Of a stretch of 64,000 nucleotides of DNA, positions 15,155 to 22,166 are shown one piece after another (the stretch's first letter is position 1; every line of letters begins with the position of its first letter). A program made the translations under genes and the position numbers. The DNA comes from Pseudofrankia saprophytica (GTDB lineage: Bacteria; Actinomycetota; Actinomycetes; Frankiales; Frankiaceae), in the NCBI RefSeq assembly GCF_000235425.2, contig NZ_KI912266.1:4596787-4660786 (forward strand), in the 5' to 3' direction. The notes beneath the pieces were generated by a model, which was given only the letters and a program-made list of their open reading frames with translations, was not told the DNA's origin and did no database searches.

Positions 15155-16413
15155 TGGCTGGAAGGGTCGGCGGCGGGATCGTGCGCGAACGCGCGCCGCA
15201 GGCTGATCTCCGCCTGCAGCACACCGGCGAGGCGTCTCACGCCATCCTGGATACGTTCAGGCGGCGGGTAGCAGTAGGACAGCCGCATAGCGTTGCGGCC
15301 CAATCCATCGGCGTAGAAACCGGTGCCGGGTACATATGCGACCCTGGCCGCGATCGCCCGCGGGAGCATCGCCTTCGCATCGACACCGTCCGGCAGCGTC
15401 AACCAGACAAAGAACCCACCCTCGGGCCGCGTCCAGGTCGTGCCGGCCGGCATCGTCTCGGCAAGGGTCTTCAACATGGCGTCGCGGCGGTCCCGGTACA
15501 TCTCCCGGAACGCCTTGATCTGTTCCGGCCATGGCTGCGTCGCCAGGTACCGCTCGACGGCGAGCTGGGTGAACATCGAATGCGACAGGATCGCCGACTC
15601 CGCCGCGAGCACAAGCCGCGCCGCCACCGGCTGGGGCGCGAGCGCCCAACCCACCCGCAGGCCCGGCGCCAGCGTCTTGGAGAACGAACCCAGATAGACC
15701 ACGTCATCCGGAGCGTCCGCCCGCATCGCCCGCACCGGTTCACCCGTGAACGACAGCAGGCCATACGGGTTGTCTTCCACCACGAGCACCCCCGCCCGCC
15801 GGCAGATCTCCAGCGTCTCCGCGCGCCGCGCCGCCGTCAGGGTGATCCCCGCCGGATTCTGGAACGTGGGAACGGTGTAGAGCAGCTTCACCCGCGCGCC
15901 CTCGGCCGCCAGCCTGCTCAGCGTCTCGCGCAGCGCCTCAGGCACCAACCCGTCGCCGTCCATCGAGACATGCACGACCCGCGCCTGGTAGGCGGCAAAC
16001 GTGTTGATCGCCGTGACGTAGGTGGGCCCCTCGGTCAACACCACGTCGCCGGGATCGACGAACACCCTGGTGAGCAGATCGAGTGCCTGCTGCGAACCAA
16101 CCGTCACCACCACGTTGTCCGGATGCGCGTCCGTGATGCCCTCCATCGCCATCACGTCACAGATCCGCGCCCGCAGCTCCGGATCACCCTGTGCGGAGCC
16201 GTACTGCAACGCCACCGGACCCCGGCTCATCACCAGATCCGCCACCGTCGACGCGACCGCGTCCAACGGCAACGCGTCCACCGCCGGCATGCCACCCGCC
16301 AGCGACACGATCTCCGGACGGCTCGCGACCGCGAACAGCGCCCGCACCTCCGAGGCGACCATTCCGGACGCGCGAGCTGCGTACGAGCCCCACCAGCGGT
16401 CCGTCGGCCCCAT
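15151..16413 (-). CDS. PLP-dependent class I/II aminotransferase, 2-aminoadipate transaminase-like
   Basis: This 420-residue fold-type I aminotransferase has EIVSLAGGMPAVDALPLDAV at the N-terminus, ALQYGSAQGDPELRARI, the VVTVGSQQALDLL cofactor loop, YTVPTFQNPAGIT, VVEDNPYGLL and the Schiff-base lysine in YLGSFSKTLAPGLRVGW. The RLSYCYPPPE end supplies the carboxylate-binding arginine. The order matches the LysN/KAT-like group without the GntR domain of MocR proteins. The start at ATG 16413 gives a standard length; a GTG nine codons upstream is possible. It heads a coupled pair with the ATP-grasp ligase. Confidence 0.88.
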   Translation of the reverse strand: MGPTDRWWGSYAARASGMVASEVRALFAVASRPEIVSLAGGMPAVDALPLDAVASTVADLVMSRGPVALQYGSAQGDPELRARICDVMAMEGITDAHPDNVVVTVGSQQALDLLTRVFVDPGDVVLTEGPTYVTAINTFAAYQARVVHVSMDGDGLVPEALRETLSRLAAEGARVKLLYTVPTFQNPAGITLTAARRAETLEICRRAGVLVVEDNPYGLLSFTGEPVRAMRADAPDDVVYLGSFSKTLAPGLRVGWALAPQPVAARLVLAAESAILSHSMFTQLAVERYLATQPWPEQIKAFREMYRDRRDAMLKTLAETMPAGTTWTRPEGGFFVWLTLPDGVDAKAMLPRAIAARVAYVPGTGFYADGLGRNAMRLSYCYPPPERIQDGVRRLAGVLQAEISLRRAFAHDPAADPSSQ

Positions 16414-16788
16414 ACCCCCTACCCGCTGATCCCGGTCCACCCATCCACCCCACCGTCGATGCCAGAGGAAGCCGGCCAATGGCGTCATCGCGACGACACC
16501 TACGGTGCGACAGCCAACCAGCCCACTGGCGCCAGGGCCAGCCAGTTTCGGCGGCGACAGCCTCTAACCGGCGAGTTCAGGGTTCGAATCCCTGCCGCGC
16601 CATCACACTGCGTAGTCGCATCTGACCCTGACAAGCAGGTCCGATATATCGAAATCCGCGATGGGGCGCCGTACGGCCAGGTAGGCGACATGACGGCCGG
16701 TTCGTACGGCAATGATTCTCTTGCACTGTCGCTAATTGTGAGGCGTCGACCCATTTTCTAGGACATTCTATGCCGTTCATCAGTCGGA
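16414..16788. other. Intergenic region containing a tRNA 3' fragment
   Basis: No gene is supported in these 375 bases. The only recognisable element is the tRNA-like 3' half at 16561-16602. The stretch 16730-16780 (GTGAGGCGTCGACCCATTTTCTAGGACATTC) is AT-richer than the surroundings. Confidence 0.6.
16561..16602 (+). other. tRNA 3' fragment, candidate attachment-site remnant
   Basis: The sequence runs from the anticodon loop to the end of a tRNA: CTAA, then CCGGC (anticodon stem, 3' strand), GAGTT (variable loop), a perfect T arm CAGGG-TTCGAAT-CCCTG and acceptor strand CCGCGCC plus A. Upstream bases do not form a matching D arm, and the 5' acceptor pairs only partly. The loop looks like that of tRNA-Lys(CUU) with one T missing. 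Such half-tRNAs are left at integration sites of elements that insert into tRNA genes; no integrase is in the window. Confidence 0.6.
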
Positions 16789-17694
16789 TCAGCGGCTGGC
16801 TCGTGGCTTTCTGGCCACGTCGGGGGCGGCGGTCAGGTTTTGGGTTGCTGCCCAGCTGGTGAGGAGGCGCAGGGCGTCGGCGTTGGGCGAGCCGATGTCG
16901 GCGTGGAAGGCGACGAGGGTCAGGCCGGGGTCGGCGGGCAGGTCCAGGACCTCGAAGTTCAGGTGGAGGTCACCGACGGCGGGGTGGTGGAGGTGTTTGC
17001 GTCCGGTGCGGTGGAGGCGGACGTCGTGGGTTGCCCAGCGGACGCGGAAAGCATCGCTGCGGGTGCCGAGTTCTCCGACGAGGTCGATGAGGTCTCTGTC
17101 GTGGGGGTCGCGGCCGGCTTCGGTGCGCAGGGTACTGACGCTGTCGTCTGCGGCGCGGTCCCAGTCGAGCCAGAAGTCGTGGGCATCGGGGTCGAGGAAG
17201 GTGAACCGGGCGTGGTTGACCGGCTGGCCGGCCGAGCGGACGGGGCTGGTGTAGACGGGCGCGAACAGCGCCCGGCCCAATGCGTTGGCGGCCACGGTGT
17301 CCAGACGGGCGTTGTTCACGATTGCCGGGATCTCGGTCATGAGGTCCAGCAGGCGTTGGATGCTGGGCCGGACCTGCTGGGTCGCGGGCCGGCGGCGCGG
17401 GCGGGCGGCGGGGCCAGCGGCGCGGGCGAGGTCGAGCAGGTGAGCGCGCTCGGCGTCGTCGAGTTGCAGAGCTCGGGCCACCGCGTCCAACACGCTGTCA
17501 GAGGCGCCCGCGAGGTTGCCGCGTTCGAGCTGGGCGTAGTACTCGACGCTGACACCCGCCAGGTCGGCGACCTCGCTGCGCCGCAGTCCCGGCACCCGCC
17601 GACCGCGGCCGTGGCTGGTCAGCCCGGCCCGCTCAGGGGTGATCTTCGCGCGGCGGGACGTGAGGAACGCCTTGACCTCGTCCTGGTTACCCAC
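16789..17694 (-). CDS. Helix-turn-helix regulator with MmyB-like ligand-binding domain
   Basis: This 301-residue protein (GTG start) has an N-terminal XRE helix-turn-helix (residues 8-85, RRVPGLRRSEVADLAGVSVEYYAQLERG). The MmyB-type domain (from about residue 110) follows: IPAIVNNARLDTVAANALGRALF, then HARFTFLDPDAHDFWLDWDRAADDSV, and GRKHLHHPAVGDLHLNFEVLDLPADPGLTLVAF. This architecture is common in actinomycetes, usually beside a divergent oxidoreductase that it represses; here that is the aldo/keto reductase. A bound fatty acid or similar ligand is suggested for this domain class. Confidence 0.9.
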   Translation of the reverse strand: MGNQDEVKAFLTSRRAKITPERAGLTSHGRGRRVPGLRRSEVADLAGVSVEYYAQLERGNLAGASDSVLDAVARALQLDDAERAHLLDLARAAGPAARPRRRPATQQVRPSIQRLLDLMTEIPAIVNNARLDTVAANALGRALFAPVYTSPVRSAGQPVNHARFTFLDPDAHDFWLDWDRAADDSVSTLRTEAGRDPHDRDLIDLVGELGTRSDAFRVRWATHDVRLHRTGRKHLHHPAVGDLHLNFEVLDLPADPGLTLVAFHADIGSPNADALRLLTSWAATQNLTAAPDVARKPRASR

Positions 17695-17860
17695 CAGCCC
17701 AGGCTAGACACGAACTCGCGGGCGAGAGGTGGGCTGTCAGTACACCTGCCAGCGGTGACTTCCTCGCACGCCCGCGGCCGGATTGCATCAGTGTCGCCAC
17801 CCGAGGAGCCGGCCGCGACGGACCTCGGGCGGCCGCGGGGGACCAGGTCTGACCTGGGCA

Positions 17861-17905
17861 CCGGGAGCGGGAACAGGAACGGGAACGGGACCGGGACCGG
17901 GACGG
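17861..17905. repeat. Imperfect GGGAAC/GGGACC hexamer tract
   Basis: About seven imperfect copies of a six-base unit (GGGAGC, GGGAAC, AGGAAC, GGGAAC, GGGACC and so on) lie in the spacer between the regulator and the reductase gene, ending some 40 bases before the reductase ATG. Copy number could vary by slippage and affect expression. Confidence 0.65.
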
Positions 17906-17944
17906 CTGGCCTAGGTCCCGACCGACACTGGAAGGAAGAATCTG

Positions 17945-18961
<1,017 letters not shown>

Positions 18962-19034
18962 CTGGGCACAGACATCCAGGTCAGAGGGGTCATGCCGGTG
19001 CGTCCGGCTCGCCTCGGGTGCCTTTGCGACGACT

Positions 19035-19074
19035 CGGAGCCGGCGCGGCGGACGGATCCGCCGCGCCGGCTCCG
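19035..19074. terminator. 18-bp perfect hairpin between convergent genes
   Basis: Both arms (19035-19052 and 19057-19074, beginning CGGAGCCGGCGCGG) are exactly complementary around a CGGA loop. The element lies 15 bases past the rsr stop on the minus strand and serves convergent transcription. Confidence 0.75.
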
Positions 19075-19089
19075 GTGCGGGCCTGGCCG

Positions 19090-20691
19090 TCAGAACGGCC
19101 ACTCACCGCGGTGGTGGGTGTCGAGATGACCAAGCATCGCGAAGCCGGCGTCGCTCAGGCCGCCAACGGTCACCCGGTTCGGCGCCGCCGCGACGTGAGC
19201 GGCCCGGTAGCCGGCCACGTTGAAGGTGATGATCGGGACGTCGGGCAGGTCGTCCGGGCTGTCGTGCGCCTGCTCGTCGGTCACGATCACTACCCGGGTG
19301 TGGCCCGCGTAGGTGTGCCGCAGGGTGGTCCAGGTCAGCGTGCCGCCCAGGTCCGCCCGACCGTGCTTGTCGACGAGCGGCAGTAGCGAGCCTCCCTTCG
19401 GCAGCCGCACCCGCTGGTGCTTCGGCTTCATGTCGTTCCAGCCGCCCTGCGCGCCGTAGACGTACACGTCCGCCTTCTCGGCGCGCAGGCCGACCGCGAA
19501 GCCGAACAGCGCCGCCGCCTCCGCCCGGGTCAGGTCGGAGCGGGCCGACAGCGGCGCGGCCATCGAGCCGGACTGGTCGACGAGCACCAGCGTCCGGCCC
19601 GGCAGCGCCGGGACGTTCGCCAGCGAGTGGGTGACCGCCTGCTCCAGCGGCCACGCCCAGCGAGCCGACGGCGCCGCCTTGTACGCCGAGAGGAACCGCA
19701 GCGGGAACATCCGCGACGCGCGGACCTGCTCGGCGTCGGCGAGCCGCGCCGCGACCCTGCCGGCGAGCTCGTCCGAGACGCCGGCCTCGTCGAAGTTCCG
19801 CAGGTTGCGGACCTGCGCCATGAGGCCCATCGACGGGATCATGGCCGACCAGGCGGTGGCGTCCATCGGGCCGGCGAGCCAGCCGGCCAGCGCCTCCCAC
19901 GTCATCCCCGCCGCGGCGAGCCGGTCCGGCGCGCCCGCGCCCCACGACCGCAGCTCGGCGGCGCGCGTCGCCGCGGGGATCGCCTCCAGCGCGGCGCGGG
20001 CGCGCAGCGTCGGCAGGTTCTCGGTGGCGACGGCGTCGTCGTGGTGACGGCGGTCGAGCAGGTAGCGGAACAGGTCGTTCTGCCAGGGAGCCGACGGGGT
20101 CGGCCGGGCGAGCTCCACCACGTCGCCGAGGCGGAACGCCTGCCGGTGGCCGTCGTACTTCAGCGCCGCGCGCTCGGTGAACAGCCGGGTCGCCGCGTCG
20201 GCGACGCCACGCTGCACACCGCCCGGCAGGCTGTTGCGGCCGGGACGGCGGCCAGCCAGCCAGTACGCGGCGAACTCGCCGGGCTCGTCGGCGCGCCGCA
20301 GCGCGCCGGCGACCACCGAGCGGACGGTCGGCGCGGCCGCGCGGGCGGCCTCGGGCAGTGCCGTGAGCGCCCGGGCGTACTCGGCGGCGGCGACAACCGA
20401 CGCGGTACGCAGGTTCGCGCCGTCGCGCAGCCACGGGATGAGCCGGGCCACCCAGGCGGCGTCCTGGGCGACGGCCTCCCAGAGCAGGCTGACGAAACGG
20501 CTGTCCCGGTCGCGGCCGGCCTCGTAGAAGGTGTCCTCCGAGACGAGGTTCGTGACGGCGAGAAGAAAAAGTTCACCCTTTGCATCCCGCGTAAACCCCG
20601 GGGCACCTTCATGGGTCAGCGTGCGGCCGATCGTCATGACCGGCCCGGACGGTCCCCGCTGCTGCCGCATCAGCTTGCCGAGCTTAGCCAC
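19090..20691 (-). CDS. rsr: Ro60-family TROVE domain protein (Rsr)
   Basis: This 533-residue protein has the two parts of Ro proteins. The N-terminal TROVE domain of helical repeats (to about residue 350) includes GRTLTHEGAPGFTRDAKGELFLLAVTNLVSEDTFYE. The C-terminal von Willebrand A domain has an intact MIDAS: TLVLVDQSGSM, then a downstream threonine and VVIVTDEQAHDS. Bacterial Rsr binds Y RNAs and acts in RNA quality control with exonucleases such as PNPase. GTG 20691 keeps the family N-terminus (MAKLGKL). An ATG at 20670 overlaps the HNH stop as TGATG and is a real alternative. The Y-RNA-like array lies 0.9 kb upstream on the same strand. Confidence 0.93.
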   Translation of the reverse strand: MAKLGKLMRQQRGPSGPVMTIGRTLTHEGAPGFTRDAKGELFLLAVTNLVSEDTFYEAGRDRDSRFVSLLWEAVAQDAAWVARLIPWLRDGANLRTASVVAAAEYARALTALPEAARAAAPTVRSVVAGALRRADEPGEFAAYWLAGRRPGRNSLPGGVQRGVADAATRLFTERAALKYDGHRQAFRLGDVVELARPTPSAPWQNDLFRYLLDRRHHDDAVATENLPTLRARAALEAIPAATRAAELRSWGAGAPDRLAAAGMTWEALAGWLAGPMDATAWSAMIPSMGLMAQVRNLRNFDEAGVSDELAGRVAARLADAEQVRASRMFPLRFLSAYKAAPSARWAWPLEQAVTHSLANVPALPGRTLVLVDQSGSMAAPLSARSDLTRAEAAALFGFAVGLRAEKADVYVYGAQGGWNDMKPKHQRVRLPKGGSLLPLVDKHGRADLGGTLTWTTLRHTYAGHTRVVIVTDEQAHDSPDDLPDVPIITFNVAGYRAAHVAAAPNRVTVGGLSDAGFAMLGHLDTHHRGEWPF

Positions 20692-21360
20692 GTCTCCCGA
20701 TACCGCCTTCCCGCTTTCCTGCGAATTGGACTCACGTTCTTATTGTTGAGGTGCTGGTAGGTCGGAGTCAGCGAGTGGCAGTTAGGGCAGAGCAGTCGGA
20801 GATCCTCCGGCCGGTTGCGGGCCCGATCTCCGCTGATGTGATCAACGTGCAGTGGCACACGTCCACTGGTTGGGTTCAGCTCGGCCCAGCCGCACTGTTC
20901 ACACCTCTGCCCACGCTGAGCGATGAGCACCTCTCTGACGTGCCAGTCCGGCTTGCCGTCAGGACCTGTGCCGCTAATCTCGCCAGCCATCCAGGCCGCG
21001 GCCCATCGAGCGAAGCCCCCGGCGCGCCGATATCGATCTTCGTTGAAGCATGACCATGAGCAGTACGGGCCGCCCGTGCGGCGTCCGGCCCGTTCGCGCG
21101 ACCCGCAGTAACGGCACGGATCCGGAACCCTCTTTCGGGCAATGTCGGCACAGGCACGACTACACCGCAACGCACCCCTAGTCTTGATGGTCGTACCGCA
21201 GACGGGGCAATGAGGGCGGAGGGCGTCGGCGTTGCGCTTACGGGTCTCGTTTCGCTGGCCCTGATGTACTCACCAGGTGGCGTCCATTGCTACAGAACCG
21301 CGCGTTCCTGGTCGGCTTGCCGCAGTTCTCACACGGATGCTCAGGAAACCTCGCCGCCAT
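20670..21360 (-). pseudogene. HNH endonuclease with zinc fingers, frameshifted
   Basis: The C-terminal part (from about 21269 down to 20670) encodes zinc-knuckle pairs (HCPVCG...RCSRAC, then DPCRYCG...YCSWSC) and a complete HNH domain: CEQCGWAELNP, then PLHVDHISGDRARNRPEDLRLLCPNCHSL. The N-terminal part, MAARFPEHPCENCGKPTRNARFCSN from ATG 21360, lies in another frame that ends at 21238. A single +1 shift between 21269 and 21241 would join them, so the gene is broken or recoded. Free-standing HNH genes of this kind are typical homing or phage-associated endonucleases. Its stop overlaps an ATG inside rsr as TGATG. A start at TTG 21170 would cut off a zinc-binding pair. Confidence 0.75.
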
Positions 21361-21526
21361 ATACAAATGATACCCGGTGGCGGAGTTGTTCGGGGCGAGG
21401 AAAGAAATCGCTCTTGACGTCACGGACCAGCCGGCGCCACCTCGGGCGGTGACCGCGCTCTCGCCGCTGGTACGGATGAGGCCAGCCACTCCCCAGCGCC
21501 GCAGCAGTCTTCGCGACGTTCTCCAC
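21341..21526 (-). CDS. Small basic protein upstream of the HNH gene
   Basis: A GTG start lies six bases behind a strong AAAGGAGG site. The 61 residues begin VENVAKTAAALGSGW, compatible with a short helix-turn-helix, and continue Arg-rich (RRERGHRPRWRRLVRDVKSDFF). It overlaps the HNH start by 20 bases, suggesting coupling, or it may once have been the N-terminus of the same protein. I recognise no family. It is the first open frame after the Y RNA array. Confidence 0.5.
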   Translation of the reverse strand: MENVAKTAAALGSGWPHPYQRRERGHRPRWRRLVRDVKSDFFPRPEQLRHRVSFVYGGEVS

Positions 21527-21567
21527 ACCGTCCTCCTTTCAGCTGGGACGCCACGGCGGAAGCGCCA

Positions 21568-21708
21568 GGCGGTACCGAGAACCGATTCGGGCGAGGACCA
21601 AGGCGTCCTGGTCCACTAGACGACGGGACCCGAAAGTCCCGGCGGGATTCGAACCCGCGTCACCCCGTCCGCAGCGGAAGGAACCCCACCCTGCACTTCG
21701 GTACCGCC
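21568..21708 (-). ncRNA. Y-RNA-like RNA, unit 4 of the array, permuted tRNA module
   Basis: The outer helix is GGCGGTACCGA with TCGGTACCGCC (11 perfect pairs). The conserved strands are CCGAAGTG and GGTTCTCGG. Inside, the 3' tRNA half comes first (21674-21635): loop CTGCGGA, stem CGGGG, then TGAC, T arm GCGGG-TTCGAAT-CCCGC and acceptor CGGGACT. A TTCG linker follows, then the 5' half (21630-21599): GGTCCCG, D arm GTCT-AGTGGACCA-GGAC and stem CCTTG. The acceptor pairs over seven positions (one G-U); the anticodon stem pairs with two G-U. The D arm is like tRNA-Glu, but the loop would give GCG, so identity is unclear. The 3' flank of the Ro-type helix is longer here than in the other units. Confidence 0.75.
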
Positions 21709-21717
21709 GTGGCGCGT

Positions 21718-21832
21718 GACGGTGTCGAGGACCAGGTCGGACGGCGTCTGCCCCCAGAAGGGCATAGCCCCAGGGGTGGGGCTACAAGGAGTCGAACCCA
21801 GAAGTACGCCAGCCAAGCACTTCGACACCGCC
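21718..21832 (-). ncRNA. Y-RNA-like RNA, unit 3 of the array, permuted tRNA module
   Basis: The outer helix is GGCGGTGTCGA with TCGACACCGTC (11 pairs, one G-U). The conserved strands are TCGAAGTG and CCTGGTCCTCGA. The 3' half (21817-21778) has loop CTTGGCT, stem GGCGT, ACTT, T arm CTGGG-TTCGACT-CCTTG (two weak pairs) and acceptor TAGCCCC. The linker is ACCCCT. The 5' half (21771-21743) is GGGGCTA, a small D arm GCCC-TTCTGG-GGGC and stem ACGCC. Acceptor (7/7) and anticodon stem (5/5) pair perfectly across the permutation. The loop would present UGG (Pro), with an unusual C at position 37. It is the most compact unit, 115 bases. Confidence 0.78.
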
Positions 21833-21840
21833 TCGAATGA

Positions 21841-21980
21841 GGATGCCGAGAACCAGGTCCGGGAAGCTGTTGTCTACTGCTCTGCCTTCTGAGCTACCCG
21901 ACGGCCAGCGACCGCCGAGGCGGGACTCGAACCCGCGACCCGTAGATTAGAAGTAAGCCTGCCCGTTCACTTCGGCACCC
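21841..21980 (-). ncRNA. Y-RNA-like RNA, unit 2 of the array, complete permuted tRNA-Arg(UCU)-like module
   Basis: The outer helix is GGGTGCCGA with TCGGCATCC (9 pairs, one G-U); the conserved strands are CCGAAGTG and CCTGGTTCTCGG. The 3' half (21953-21913) comes first: loop CTTCTAA (anticodon TCT), stem TCTAC, GGGTC, T arm GCGGG-TTCGAGT-CCCGC and acceptor CTCGGCG. A 9-base linker follows, then the 5' half (21903-21873): CGTCGGG, TA, D arm GCTC-AGAAGGCA-GAGC, A and stem GTAGA. Joined in normal order these give a 72-base cloverleaf with 7/7 acceptor pairs (two G-U), 4/4 D stem, 5/5 anticodon stem and 5/5 T stem. No CCA is encoded. Extra bases between the anticodon arm and the Ro-type helix form a second helix (GCTTCCCG with CGGGCAGGC). 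Confidence 0.82.
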
Positions 21981-21996
21981 AATATCCAGCGGTGAC

Positions 21997-22066
21997 GTCC
22001 GAGAACCAGTACGGCCGAAGGTGGGATCTTCTTGAGAGGAAGTAACCCTCGGCCTTCACTTCGGAC
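21997..22066 (-). ncRNA. Y-RNA-like RNA, unit 1 of the array, short form without tRNA module
   Basis: The outer helix is GTCCGA with TCGGAC, with the conserved strands CCGAAGTG and CTGGTTCTCGG placed as in the other units. The interior (about 45 bases) has no T arm. It folds as a hairpin (GGCCGA...TCGGCC plus GG/CC) topped by CTTC-CTCTCAA-GAAG. It therefore looks like a minimal Y RNA with a different effector domain. A possible -10 (TACTCT, 22079-22074) lies in front of it, so the whole array may be one transcript starting here. Units are separated by only 16, 8 and 9 bases. Confidence 0.65.
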
Positions 22067-22166
22067 AGGACAAAGAGTACGGCTGGCGCCGTCGTTCCGA
22101 AACTGGTTTTTGCTCCCCGCCGATATGCGCCGCCCGGCGTCGGCCCGCTCGCCGGTCGATGGCGGG

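Noticed and set aside
16515-16700. A fifth permuted or a complete tRNA at the 16.56 kb fragment
   Set aside because: No 5' half with a matching acceptor or D arm lies within 100 bases on either side, and the CGAAGTG/GGTTCTCG strands are absent.
21568-21980. Reading the array as ordinary tRNA genes with introns in 5'-to-3' order
   Set aside because: Combining each 5' half with the next unit's 3' half gives no anticodon-stem or acceptor pairing, whereas halves within one unit pair almost perfectly in permuted order.
21568-21980. Permuted group I or II introns flanking the tRNA halves
   Set aside because: The flanking segments are only about 15-40 bases each side, far too small for a self-splicing core. 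The conserved motif fits a Ro-binding Y RNA helix better.
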